Shown here: in pieces, positions 1 through 11,036 of the stretch | Position numbering within the stretch: the first letter of the stretch is position 1 | How the letters are laid out: every line of letters begins with the position of its first letter | Assembly: GCF_004193775.1 (NCBI RefSeq) | Contig: NC_041002.1 | Location: 10,700,485 to 10,764,484 of the forward strand | Length of the DNA: 64,000 bases | Direction: 5' to 3' | From: Glycine soja | Lineage: Eukaryota > Streptophyta > Magnoliopsida > Fabales > Fabaceae | Program-made: the position numbers and the translations under genes | Notes under the pieces: model-generated | Told to the model about the DNA's origin: nothing | Database searches by the model: none | What the model saw: the letters and a program-made list of their open reading frames with translations, nothing else

Positions 1-852
1 TCTTTCTTCCTTCCAACGACGAAACCAATTAACGGATGCTCCTTCTATGCTAGCCAAGAGTTGGTCCCAATTCGCCTTTCCTTTTTCGACGCACGAGCGT
101 TGACCTTGTAGTGGACAAACATGCCTCCCCTCTTGGCGGAAAAGGTGTGAAACCAACCACACATAGAGGGTCGGTGTGCATCAAACAATTCTTGCACCAC
201 TTTTTTCACATCTCCGATCGAACGTGTGTTACATGTCGGCCAAAATAGCGAGGACCGGGCTTTCCTTGATGTGGTGAAAAGTGAGGAAAGCGTCAATCAC
301 CGCTAGGTCCACTAACCCTTCCCCATTTGGAAAGAGGACAACTCCGAAGATCAAAAGCATCAAGATGTCAATGAAAGGAGCCCATTCGCCTTGACTTGCC
401 AAGGCCTTTGCCTTTTCCTCCAAACACTTCTTTGGTACTCCAACTACTCCATTTCTGTTTTGCTTTACCCAATCCAATTCTTGTGCCGAGATTTTGACTA
501 CCTTGGCAACTCTGACCATGGAGGGATAGAACCCTGAGAAAAGGTATGGCTTCCTTCCTCCCAGTAGGCATCCCAGGATTTCTTCAAACTCTTCCACAAT
601 TGGTATTAGCTGGAAATCCTCAAAAATGAAGCACCTCAAGGGTTGGTCATAATACTGGGTAAGGGATGAAATTGCTTGCATGGAGACCTCCACCGTAGTT
701 AGGTCCCAAATCTTACCATAGGCTTTGCAAAAGGCTTTCCGTTGAAGTTGACCCATCAACTGCCCCAACTCTCACAAACTGGTGACCTCTAAGCTCTTGA
801 TTTTGACTTGATAGAACCTTTTCTTGAACAAAGGTGTTTGATTTGATCCCAT
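1..852 (-). pseudogene. Degenerate Ogre-type ORF (DUF7745-like repeat protein)
   Basis: Translation on the minus strand starts at an ATG at 850-852 (MGSNQTPLFKKRFYQVK). It meets an in-frame TGA where related soybean copies have an Arg codon, consistent with a CGA-to-TGA change, and then stays open through 768-229 with blocks such as LTQYYDQPLRCF and EEILGCLLGGRKPYLFSGFY. A frameshift near 230-290 moves reading to another frame (DAHRPSMCGWFHTFSAKRGG), and a further shift near 50 leads into NWFRRWKEE, which runs off the window. I recognise this as the repeat-associated protein now called DUF7745, abundant in soybean. Its biochemical role is unknown to me. The position between the Ogre-like primer site and the window edge suggests it is the element's extra upstream ORF. 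Confidence 0.7.
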
Positions 853-1748
853 GTTTGCTAGAATGAAAAAGTCCTGCATGAATCAATACTCTGACATCTA
901 CCATGGGAGAAGTAGATGAATGGATGAAGAGATGCTTATGCGATGCATGACACAAATGCATTTTACGGACATGAGAGCCTGGAAGATTATCTCTTCTTAC
1001 TTACAACATTTGGCAGCACAGTGCTCCATGTACGTACTTAAGAAGGTGATACAAACCTTCTGGCTTCCCGTGACAAAAAACGGGACCAAAATACAACGCA
1101 TGCGTGATGACGCGATGCTGATTAAAAAGCATAAAAAACACATGGTTTTGTAGCGCAACAGGGGGACGTACGAGCATGGTAATATCATCAAATAATCATA
1201 TAGCTGAGACACATATGACATTTAGAGGATATGAATGATAGTGTTAAAGAAAACAAAACACACAGTGTGTTTGCTTCATGCCCCTATTTTTGGAACCTAA
1301 ACGGGAGGAACTAAAAGACTTTTAGTAATAACTCCCAAGGTGGTTATATCTCTCTTGATAGTTTCTTGAGATATCATTCCCTTTGACGTCAACGTTGTGG
1401 TGGTAGGGACTACCAGCGACAACATATCATCAAAGAGAAAAACTCTAGATGAGGTTTCACTATCCTCAAGCAAGTCGGAGACTTAGCATGATCACAGATT
1501 CACCTCCACTTCTTATGTTCCCATGGACCCGGGTATACGGCCCTTTTGCAACTTACTGTGTGTGCAAAAAGTGTGGGTGTTTGTGTGCATCAAATGAATA
1601 AATATCTACTTCACGCATACATTAAAAACACACTCAAAAGCATCTAAGAGTTATATACATGAACATAAGAGGAATAAAAGGGAAACTGAAAAAAATGGGA
1701 AGTCATGATATTGCACGAGATTAGAAGGCCTAACTCTCTAAGAAAAAA

Positions 1749-1766
1749 TCCCCAGTGGATTCGCCA
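1749..1766 (-). other. Primer-binding site, tRNA-Arg type
   Basis: The minus strand reads TGGCGAATCCACTGGGGA immediately inside the LTR. Ogre elements prime from tRNA-Arg with a very similar site (TGGCGACTCCACTGGGGA). Here one base differs. Confidence 0.65.
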
Positions 1767-1769
1767 ACT

Positions 1770-3119
1770 CTCGCAACCTACCTTTCAGCGGGAGGGCGAC
1801 GCAAGACTCACGAGTGCATCTTCCAAAGGAGGAAAATGTGCGGAGTCGCCACCAACATTTATTTGAGGAAAATGTTAGAAAAATCAAAATGTGTGTCTAC
1901 GAACTTTAAGAGTAAAAGGCTTGGGAGTTGTTTTTACGCACGGGGAAGGTATTGGCACCCCACGCGTCTGTGACAAGGGACGACAACCTTTAATCAAATG
2001 TGCAAAACCATGACTTTTGTTTTATTTTATTTTCCCTTTTTTACGTTTTTTATCTTTTGGGGTCGACAAAAGCAGGGCTTTTGCTCCTACGTATCCTCAA
2101 CTGCGATGAGGAACTCAGACCTACGTAGTTCTAAGGAAAGCAAGAAAGTTATGGAATGTGTTGATTTTATACTTTTGAACGGTCCATTTTAACCGATAAA
2201 AGCAAAGAGGACCATTTAAGGCGTTGGACCTTAAAACGGTTTCAAATGACCTTTCCACGGACAAAGCTTGGTTTGCGAGTTGATTTTAGCCTTAGTTTCA
2301 CTTGGTTATTCATCAATTCATTCAAAAGAAGTTTCAAAGTAAAATGTCCGATTGGAGCTTATTTACCCTTTTTTTATTAACCGAGGTTACGATGTGAATG
2401 ATCGGTTGGATTTTATTTTAACGAGATTACAACACAAATGATAAGTTGAAATTCATTTTATCATTTATTAGGCGAGATAACGACCTAAACGATCGGTCGA
2501 AGCTTGTTAAAAATGAAAGAAAAGGATACCGAAAGTAAACGAAATGAAGACGAAAGCATACAAAGCAAGAATGGACCACTAAGGGTGCATAGAATGAATT
2601 GAAAGCTTCGAGATTGAAAACTAACCGGTTGAAGATCGAGGAACGATGAAGAACAAACGAAGAACGGCGAAGAAACTTTCACATAATCGATCACGAAAAC
2701 GTCTCGAAAGCGTTACGGAAGCGTCTTGGCTAGGATTTTTTTCCTTCCTTCTTCTTCTCTTCGCTAATTTTAAGTGATTTTTGAGCTACCAAGGTGTTGA
2801 ACCCCTAAAAATTCCTCCCTTCATGCCATTTTATAAGGAAACGAGGGAGGTGGTTGTCGCCCAGCTCACCCAGGCAAGCTGGGTTGCTTCCACCTGAACC
2901 AACCTCCTTCTAGCACCTTCCAGATGGGCCCAAGTGATAGGCATACCCCCCCAGTTTGATAAGTGCACCCCCTCTATTTTGTGTTTTTGGCTGATTTCTT
3001 TGCGAAACATCGCAAAACTTTACGGATTACGCGGCGGCGAGTGTTGAGCATCTCTAAGTGGTCAACTAAGGTTCGCATGCCAACGAACAATTGTCTATGG
3101 ACGAAATTAGGGTATGACA
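1770..3119 (-). repeat. 5' LTR of the Ogre-like element
   Basis: The right boundary is sharp at 3119, where the minus strand begins TGTCATACCC. The left boundary is approximate because no clean CA end is visible beside the primer site. A TATA-like box (TATAAAAT on the minus strand) lies at 2828-2836. The stretch 2380-2500 holds about three diverged copies of a roughly 50-bp unit (GAGnTnACnAC...GATCGGTnGAA type), an internal minisatellite. Block 1800-1960, with the phrase CGGAGTCGCCACCAAC, is typical of legume Ogre LTR ends. Confidence 0.7.
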
Positions 3120-4420
3120 CATGGTATCAAGATATGCATTAAACCAAATCGCTGCTGAGTTAGAGTGAGTGAATTATGTTGGCATTGACAGTTCTCGTTG
3201 TGGATGCATAATGAGAACTACTCATGGTCTCCCATGTGCATGTGAGATAGCTAGATATGTTGTTAGTAGCATACCACTTGACACAGTCCATATGTTTTGG
3301 CAGAGGTTAAGTTTTTCAGACCAAGGTTTATCTGAGCCCAAAGTCCACATAACCCAAGAGATGGAAGCCATATTTAAGCGGTTTGAAGATCTTGATATAT
3401 GTGGCAAAGTGACTCTAAGGAGTAAACTTTGGGAACTTGCATACCATGATCTAACTTTGATGTGTGCTCCTCCTAAAAAGGTGAAAACAAAAGGTGGTCA
3501 AAAGAAATGGATGACCAAACAACAAAGATCAACGAAGTGTGATCCGTCTTACTTTGAGTATCTGGTTGCATTAAATTCAGTGCAAGATAGCTCCTCCACA
3601 CTAAAACGGTCTGGATCATCATCTGAACAAACAAAACAAAAGAGGAACATTCCAATGTTGGATCAATTTCATCCATGCTTGTAGGTTTCATTGAAGACAC
3701 CGTTGATGTCAAAGATGATGGTAATTATGGATATTGTGTAATTGTTGCCTTATTAGGTTTGGGTGAAGATTCATGGTCTTTGGTTCGTAATCATTTGCTC
3801 AAAGAACTTGGACAATGGTGTGATGACTATATAGTCTTGTTTGGCGGTATAAATAGATATGAGCATTTAAAATATTCCTACTTGTTGATGGATTATCCAC
3901 GGAATATAAGTTTTTGTTACACATTAATGGATAAATATCATCATCATCATCATCATCATCATCATTATTATTATTATTATTATTATTATATTGATTAAAA
4001 TTTTTATGTGCAGGTAACTATGGATAAGTGGATGAATATTACTAATATGGGTTATGTCATTGCATCAAGGTATAACGTCATCCTTGTTTCTCTTTCTCTC
4101 CAACAAAACATGATGTTTTTTCTCTTAGAAGTCAACCACTTAGAGATAGTTTTGTTCATCGCATTATATGTATTGGTCATATCTATGGAAATCATTTTGT
4201 TCAGGCATAGCAATGAACCATTTTGTTAATTTTTGGATTATAACACATGTTATTAACATTTGCATGTGTATTGGTCATTGTGACAAGTTTTTATGAGAGA
4301 TGGTTGTCCTATGCCATCAACTGCTTTGTTATGGTCAACACATAGTCATTATGAAGCAAAGCAATGGCTTACTCCTTATATTATATTAGTCGAATGCACC
4401 AATATATTAATTCCATGAGG
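3120..4420 (+). pseudogene. MULE transposase C-terminus (SWIM) fused to OTU-like protease, broken
   Basis: Residues encoded at 3170-3680 include a SWIM zinc-finger signature (CGC, then HGLPCACE), followed by a Lys/Ser-rich linker ending DQFHPC. Near 3675 a one-base deletion relative to copy 2 shifts the frame. An OTU-like domain then follows (VDVKDDGN). The residue at the position of the OTU nucleophile is Tyr (TAT at 3726-3728) instead of Cys. A probable intron (about 3900-4013) contains an (ATC)n(ATT)n microsatellite that makes a spurious His/Tyr run. The OTU part resumes at 4018 (MDKWMNITNMGYVIASRYNV) and continues in pieces to about 4400 (CPMPSTALLWSTHSH). SWIM fingers occur in MULE transposases; OTU domains are deubiquitinase-type cysteine proteases. 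Confidence 0.75.
3937..3992. repeat. ATC/ATT trinucleotide microsatellite
   Basis: About nine ATC units are followed by about nine ATT units. The array lies in what is an intron in the related copy at 39.5 kb, which lacks it. Confidence 0.95.
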
Positions 4421-4639
4421 TTGACCACACAACATGTTAATCTAGGAAAAGATTAAAGATTTTGTTATTATTTGTGGGTTTGTAACTTAGACAGTTGTAA
4501 TGTCATGGATAATGCATGTAACACTTTAGTAATCATATTTGCACAATGAAGAAAGTTTTTGTTTCGAATTATAATAGTCAAATACAAAATAAACGCATAT
4601 GTTAATCATAGTCAAATACATAGTCAATGAAATAATACA

Positions 4640-6635
4640 AAATCATCATCCTCGTCCACCACCACCTCTCCCATATGTATCCCTCCTTTGTCTTGACTAA
4701 ACATAAGCATTTTTGTGCTCAGTGACACACCTGGCTAATCTTATATATTGGTCTGTTATAGTGTATGCATCAGTTCCAGCAGTCATCATCGTCATATCTA
4801 ACATGTGTTGCAATCTTTCTGCTATATTTTGGCATACAACCTAAGACAATGACAACAATATGAATAATAAATATTGGAATATTTAAGAAAAAAATTTCTT
4901 AATAGAAGTGTAAGTATATTATACCACTGCATTTCGAGGCATCTCAACATCAATAGGTGTTGTTGCAGGTGGATGTGGCATAGTTGTTATATCATCGGGC
5001 AACACAGTTGGATGTGGCATAACTACTATAGGATTATGCACCATGGGTGGATGTTTAGGAGGCTCCCCAACCTGTGGTGGGCTCATGAATGGGTGAGATA
5101 TCATATAAAACCACTCCATATAGCCTAGAGCACACTAAGTAATAAAAAAATAACAAACTCTCCTATCGGTGCAAGGTATAGTGAAAAGTGCAGTCATCTA
5201 TCATCAATGTCCTCTGTGATTAGGGATGGAGTACTATAATCCCTAAGGAGTGGAGGAATGGACTGAACATAGTCAAACTGTCATAATACCCTCTCTGGTA
5301 GGTGTCTAACAATATATGGACCCCATATAATATGTCCAAAAAATAGTTAAATCTGCTCAAATTCTTTGAAAGCACAATGATCACCATAAGGTATCCAACA
5401 AACAGCATTAGTCGTCAACTTATCCAACCGCTTATGATAGGTAGTCACTGGTAATACCTTCCCACACTTCCAGCGACACACACGTGGTTTGCTTTTGTGG
5501 TAGTCCTCATTAGCAATCATATTCTCAATACTTGGGAAATGCTCAGAGATCCAAGACTACACATATTTAAAAAAATGAATAAGAAAACGTTAATAATACA
5601 TATAAAGTTAAAAACAAACAACAATGATAAAAATCAATATAATCACCTATAAGAGAGTGATATATCCTACAAGATATTTAGCCTTGTTCAGAGATGCATA
5701 ATTCAAATTCTCATACATATGTATTAGTTCAGCCGCTCCCCATGAAAACCCTCCACGTTGATTAGGGTCACGAAATGCATCCAAGAATACCACACTGATA
5801 TGTGTGGAACTCTTGTTAGCAAATAGTGCGCAACCTACAAGATGCAACAAATATGCTCTAGTTGCTAGTGTCTATTGCCTTGCGTGACATTTGGTACGGT
5901 AAATGTATCGAAGCCAAATAAGGAGAACATATGCCCCTCTACATTGCTTTGTCTCATCTATTGCTTCTTGTGTAGTCACTCCTTGCAACTCAACTAACAA
6001 CTCCACATCCTGGTCTACATTTATTGCATCATAGGTATGGAAGGCACCTATAATGGGTAGATGTAATAACGATGCCACATCATCAGGTAATACTCATCTC
6101 TCCTATGGGCAGATGGAAACTACTAGTTTCCTTGTGTCATCTCTTTGCAAAAGCAGACAAAAGTCTCTTGTCTCATGTGTCCAATGAACATGTAATTAGA
6201 GAACTTAAGTCTGTACCAACCACTAAACCATCAATTTCAGGTGTAGGCCTTCCTAATTTTTCAACCTTCCTCCCATGAGAGGTCAACTTCAACTCAATAC
6301 GTTCCTGCAAATAACTATAATTAATTAGGTAAATTAAAATCACAAATAAAATTTAAATGTTATAATTAAAGAAATAACTACATCTATTGCCCATACTTTG
6401 GTTGCCACATGATCAACATATGATGTCAACACTAATGTATCTCGGGGTCCGCCTAAAAAACCATGTGAATCAGCACCTACATCCTCTGTAGTTGGATAGT
6501 GAGGCTCCTCATGAGCCCCGTCAACAGCATCATCCACATGCTCAATATCTTTGGCAACAGCTGCAATTGCCCGTTGTCTACATGCCGATGCTATCGATCT
6601 TCAATGTTGAGAGGCTTCTTCCTCATCACCACTAA
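4640..6635 (-). pseudogene. Plant mobile domain (MAIN-like) protein gene, broken
   Basis: Read on the minus strand, exon-like blocks run from 6635 to 4640. They include an acidic leader (EDVGADSHGFLGGPRDT), then LKLTSHGRKVEKLGRP, DVASLLHLPIIGAFHTYDAI, LLHLVGCALFANKSSTH, VFLDAFRDPNQRGG, WIPYGDHCAFKEFE and a Pro-rich tail with MPHP repeats (4919-5119), ending in a Gly/Arg stretch near 4655. These are the conserved phrases of the PMD found in MAIN/MAIL1 and in transposons. Several stops (for example within 6160-6200 and near 6600) and frameshifts make it a pseudogene. It converges on the MULE transposase/OTU gene, and a PMD fragment sits at the same relative place in MULE copy 2, so it is probably transposon cargo. 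Confidence 0.8.
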
Positions 6636-6859
6636 CCTCTCTACCTAAATCTCTGCATAAAGTTCGACACATTAATATCAATTAATATCATTTGGTAACT
6701 ATAAAAATACTATTTCATAAAAAAAGTAGGCAAACAAAACAATATTTATAAACAAGATTTCAAAAGAAAAATACACTTTCAAAAAAAATGTAAGTGAAAG
6801 TGAAATATGATTAACACATAACAGAAAAACATATAATTTCTAATAGATTTTGATTATTG

Positions 6860-7030
6860 GACTATACGGATTGGCAATCTGTGTTGCCAATACAGATTAG
6901 CATATAGGCTACATGAATTAACAATTTGTATATGCCACATAGATTGGAAATCCGTATGGCTTATAGGGATTGCCAATTCGTATAGCTTATACGAATTTCA
7001 AATCCGCATTGGCAACACAGATTGCCAATT
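6860..7030. repeat. Palindromic subterminal array of MULE copy 1
   Basis: Repeated short palindromes of the type TACGGATTGNCAATCCGTA, several decayed, fill this stretch. The same motif array occurs at 36990-37180 inside the left end of MULE copy 2. It is therefore a subterminal repeat of the family, plausibly a transposase-binding region (inference). Confidence 0.65.
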
Positions 7031-7339
7031 AATATAGGTAGAATACAATGAAAGAAAACTCACATCGGTGAGAACAGGATGATGGCAGCCATTAGGATGA
7101 TGAGAGATAGATTGGTGAAATGAAGGATGGATTGATAAGATAAAGAGATTAGTGAAGAGAAGAGGAGGATCTGTGAAGGCAACACGATGGGAAAGGGGAG
7201 AGGGTGAAATTGTAGCGTGAATGGTTTGAAAGGGGAGAAGGTTAAAGTGTAGGTTAAGTGAAGGGTATTTTTGTTTTTTTTTCCTCTCATTGGTGGGTGT
7301 ATGAAGAACTATGTTGGGTACAAGAAGAAAATCCCCTGG

Positions 7340-8010
7340 GTTAAGTGAGACATAATGGGTTAACATATTCGGCCTTTTTCTCCATATAGGACAAGAGCCC
7401 AAATCCAACATTTTCATCTCCAAATCATAAGCTAAATTGGTCAAAGCATTCATCCATGAGTTTCCTTCATGATAAATGACACAGGTGAATTCTTATGAAT
7501 GAGCTCATCAATCTCCCGATCTCCCTAATCATTCTCTCCCGATAGCACTACAAGATGCATTACTATGCAAACACTTAACAACTTCTTTAGAATCAATTTA
7601 TAGCTATAGAAACTGGAAACCTTTAACCTGAGCAAGCTTCAAACCATCCAACACACCTCGTAATTAAGCTATATAAGAATTTGTCCTGCCAACTTTCTAG
7701 GCAAAACTACAAAACCATCTCCCATCATGCCCTCTTATTAAAGTCCCATAAGGAGTCAAGCCACCTTGCTCCTTAGTTGAACCATCCAAATTAATGGCCA
7801 CCCACCCATCAGCATGAGGTTTCCAAGAAATTTGTACCTTGGATCTCAACTTGATAATATTGGCATTACCCTGCATGTTGAAATAATCCTCACAAGCTTT
7901 GAGAATAACCACCCAAGGTTTATAAGGTCTAACCAAATAATTTCATGTTCATGCTTGTTTCTCCAAAGCCATAAAGAATAACACGTAGTTGCCCAAATCT
8001 CATCCCAAGT
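7340..8010 (-). pseudogene. Non-LTR retrotransposon RNase H domain remnant
   Basis: The minus strand encodes a zf-RVT-like end (WATTCYSLWLWRNKHEHE, 8010-7940, in a shifted frame). An RNase H domain follows: ISWKPHADGWVAINLDGSTK at about 7800-7840, with the Asp of NLDGS as the first catalytic position, then GVLDGLKLA near 7640 and a C-terminal block (NSWMNALTNLAYDLE) near 7440. Several stops interrupt the middle. This arrangement is typical of the 3' part of plant L1-type elements. It abuts the MULE end near 7340 and the RGTA intron near 8010. Confidence 0.65.
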
Positions 8011-8075
8011 TTAATTCAATTATTTAAAAGAAACAATTACTTGGTTTTATTTTTCAATTGGTCATTTACTTTTCA

Positions 8076-8612
8076 AGGTGGAGATTGCGCTGAGGAAGAA
8101 TTTCAAGTCTTACGGCGTGTGGCATCATTGAAAATGGGTAATCAGCAATGGGCATTCATTCATGGACAACAAAATGCATCTTCTGAATGTTTTTAGAAGG
8201 AAGATCCTCTAAATTTTCATGCCTGGAATTATGCAATTTGATAGAATTTTTTTGTTGACCTTGTTTGTTTTTTATAGTTAAAGAAATCAATTCTTGCATG
8301 AAATAAAAGAGAAAATAGGCTATGCACTTAAATAGTTTTACAGTGTCATCTAACTACAACTCATGCATTTATGATAATTATTTTAAAAGTTATGCCAATA
8401 ATAATTTATGATTGGAGGACAATATAAAATTATCCGTACACGATCATTAAACACTTAAAAAGACACTTTTTCAATGCAGTTTTTCAAAATAATTTTATAC
8501 TTCCAGGTTTTTTGTTGAACTGATGAAACAATCAGATGAGGATGAGTTGAAATACAGAGAGGAAGTGATAGGGCCTAATTTCAGTAATTACTTTGCATGG
8601 CACAACCGTAGC
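8076..8612 (+). pseudogene. RGTA (Rab geranylgeranyltransferase alpha) fragment, two exons
   Basis: After an AG acceptor at 8074-8075 the plus strand encodes VEIALRKNFKSYGVWHH, followed by an in-frame TGA where the family has Arg, then KWVISNGHSFMDNKMHLLNVF and a second stop. A second exon (8507-8612) encodes RFFVELMKQSDEDELKYREE and then NFSNYFAWHNRS. These match the protein-prenyltransferase alpha (PPTA) repeats of plant RGTA, which with RGTB and the escort protein REP prenylates Rab GTPases. Exons upstream are absent; the LINE remnant takes their place. The rest of the gene lies at 10319-10403 and 24526-26680. Confidence 0.8.
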
Positions 8613-9109
8613 TAGGTATAATTGTATAACTATCTTCAAATTTACTCATTCAAAGAGGCATTTCGGTGCTTGTTGTCTGTGTGGCTTTTCTGTATGGTTC
8701 CACTCATTTAAGTACAGGAGTTACACAAGTATGTTTTTCATACTTATTGGCCCCAAGTTGTTTTACTTATGTTTGCATGTCTCTAAAAAAGCATTAAATT
8801 TCAACTGTATATATTTATATGTTTTCCATGTGAGACTTGGAGGTGTTCTTCTGGTATCTATGCTTGATCAATTGTAGCCGAGAATGGTGGTTTGATTTTG
8901 TGCCTACACCCGTATGGGTGTTTGGCAAATATTGTTTCAGTATTGTCAACAATAATCAATTGACTGCTACTTTGAAGCATTCTATAAGATTCTCACATAG
9001 ATAAACAAACTGAAAGTATATGTTGCATGACTTAAAAAATGACCCTATTTGGTGCTTGATATGGTGACATGCCATGTTCCATCAAAATATATACCTGCCT
9101 ATTTCCCAC
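8613..9109. other. Non-coding interval between RGTA exons
   Basis: AT-rich sequence. A short stretch near 8842 (VLLVSML) may be the decayed start of the next RGTA exon, but I cannot support it. Nothing else is recognised. Confidence 0.4.
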
Positions 9110-10318
9110 ATCTTAAATGATCATCATACATGACGCAATGACTCTTTGTCTCTTACCATTTGAATATGAGAGATATTTTGACATTGTAGTAGGGTTTGTG
9201 GATTTGTATGCACTAGATACTATCCCACAGTGAAGCACATCACAAGACTCATCGCGTATTAACCCGTCGCCCTTAAAAGGTCTTACAATGGTGTGATTGC
9301 ACAATGCATAGCTCATAACTCAATACATACAACATCTCAATACACATGTATCTTAGAATTCATCACATACTCAATTTATCACTTACACATAATCGCAATC
9401 ACAATTTCATGATCCTAATATAACAATTTATCACGCCTCATGAATTATATACACATCACACAGGAGTAACGTTTACATGGCACAAAACACGTGTATATTA
9501 AATCGACCTATATTACTTTCAATTAAAAATAGTCTCTACAACAATTAAATTGAAGTGTAGCAAAAGTAATTATTGTTAAGCAATAATTTCTATAACTTTA
9601 TTTAATTTATCCTTCTTTTACTCAAGAGAAGGAAAAGAGAAAACTCACTTCCCCTTACGGTAAACCCCTCTTACTTAATGTCATCAATTCAGGTTAATTA
9701 GAAAAAAGCCTCGATTTCTAGGCTTCACACTCAACACAAGAACATATTAATTTCATAACAATTTCGCATCGAGACATCAATTGGTCCGTCAAACACAGTC
9801 AATTCACAAATAAAAGCATAAGAACAGAATTTAACTTCATAAAATAGCCCAAAATTGATCCTTTAGGGATCCCTACACATCTTCATTCTAATCCCCAAGC
9901 ATGAGTAACCCATTCCTTACCTTGATTTAATCACTCAAGCATTCTCCGTTAGCAATGGTGCCATTTCCGATACTCTCTAGAAATCCTCCTCCGGTTGTTC
10001 TATTAGGATTCTTGAACGTCAGAGAACATAGAAAATGCTTTTTAAAACTACTTTGAGGGTTAAAAGCTCACTTATATAGTAAGAAATCTAAGGACTTAGT
10101 TTTTATTCCTATTTTTCTAGTTTACTTTATTGATTATAAAAGAACACTCTTTTTTCTCTATTAAATAAATAAAAAATGGATAAATAAACCTCTCTCTTAT
10201 TTTCTAAAAACTCACATATATTATTTATTCCTAACCTCTATTTTTATTTAAATAAAAAGTCATTTATTTTAATTAAAAACCCTTTTAATAAATTTTTACA
10301 AAAAAATGGAGTGGTACA
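9110..10318 (-). repeat. Ty3-type LTR, probably solo
   Basis: On the minus strand the sequence begins TGTACCACTCCATTTTTTTG at 10318, resembling the LTR-like start at 40142 (TGTAACATCCCATTTTTCG). Both continue with AAATAAA-rich U3 sequence. A TATA-like box (ACTATATAAG) is read on the minus strand near 10080. The right end abuts RGTA exon sequence exactly (FNQVVEGINSST starts just beyond). The left end is uncertain. No internal coding region is attached, so a solo LTR is most likely. Confidence 0.5.
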
Positions 10319-10403
10319 TTCTTTATTTCAATCAGGTTGTCGAAGGAATAAACTCATCCACAGTGGCTATTAAATCTGAACTTCTAAAGGAGGAACTTGT
10401 TTG
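10319..10403 (+). pseudogene. RGTA exon, left part before the CACTA insertion
   Basis: The plus strand encodes ILYFNQVVEGINSSTVAIK and then SELLKEEL, matching the central domain of plant RGTA. The reading stops at the CACTA end at 10404. The same codon resumes after 24525: with one copy of the TTG target duplication removed, the frame continues as ELVWKPLSMNNPNTAQVWVV. A Ty3-type LTR touches the left side of this exon piece. Confidence 0.8.
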
Positions 10404-10680
10404 CACTACTGCAAAAAGACCCTACAACAACGGTTCTAAACCACTTTTAAAGATGGTTTTGAACCGTCTTTGAAGCCAACATCGTTGAAAGTCAAGACTT
10501 TCGACGATGATTCCATAAAAACGTCTTAAAAAAGGATACCCTTCTAAGACAGTTGTTAACTAAGAACAGTCTTAGAAGATTGTCCTTCTAAAACATTCTA
10601 AGATGGTTTTTAGCTAATAGCCGTCTTAGAATATATACTTTCTAAGACGGTTGTCTAAAAAATTGTCTTAGAATGTTTTA
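10404..10680. repeat. CACTA-1 left terminal and subterminal repeats
   Basis: After the CACTA end, diverged copies of CTAAGACGGTT and its complement occur in both orientations, often as pairs able to fold back. Such subterminal arrays are the TNPA-type binding regions of CACTA elements. Confidence 0.7.
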
Positions 10681-11005
10681 TTTTAAAAAAAAATAATTTA
10701 CAAAAATAGAAAAAAGGCAAGGAAACTAATTAGTATCTTACCTACAAAGTAAATGTATTTACATATGATGATACAAAGTCCCAAATAATAATAATAACAA
10801 TAATTAAATTATTTAAAGAAACATAACAATATAAAAGCTTTGTTTTCGTTCTTTAATTTTAACGTACTATGCAAATAATTGACCTCCTTCATAACACATG
10901 TCCCTAACTACAGCTCATGAGAAATGTTGACTAGCTAGAACCTATAGAGACACATAGGCTTCTTAATTATGTAACCTATATATAATTGGATAATTTATAC
11001 ATATA

Positions 11006-11036
<31 letters not shown>

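Larger units (their letters stand above)
1..3119 (-). mobile_element. Ogre/TAT-like Ty3-gypsy element, 5' part
   Basis: The element runs on the minus strand and leaves the window at base 1. Its 5' LTR covers about 1770-3119, a primer-binding site follows at 1749-1766, then an untranslated leader (about 853-1748) and a degenerate ORF (1-852). The LTR begins TGTCATACCCTAATTTCG at 3119. The sequence just beyond (3120 on) is MULE transposase, so the insertion landed inside an older MULE. Long LTRs, a tRNA-Arg-type primer site and an extra ORF before gag-pol are known Ogre features. The family name is inference from these traits; gag-pol itself lies outside the window. Confidence 0.75.
3120..7340. 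mobile_element. MULE copy 1 with transposase/OTU and PMD genes (left end lost)
   Basis: The segment carries the C-terminal half of a MULE transposase/OTU gene on the plus strand and a PMD gene on the minus strand, arranged tail to tail. It is followed by a palindrome-rich stretch (6860-7030) and a terminal sequence near 7300-7340 that resembles the left end of the second MULE at 36660-36710 when read in opposite orientation. The left terminus and the FAR1-like N-terminal half are missing because the Ogre-like element joins at 3119/3120. Both genes are broken by stops and frameshifts, so this is an inactive copy. Confidence 0.7.

Noticed and set aside
3675..3998. His/Tyr-rich tail at the end of the OTU frame
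   Set aside because: It comes from the ATC/ATT microsatellite in an intron-like stretch absent from MULE copy 2.
7060..7453. Minus-strand open frame across the MULE-1 terminus
   Set aside because: It joins LINE RNase H sequence to MULE terminal repeat and pyrimidine-rich DNA by chance; only the LINE part is homologous to anything.
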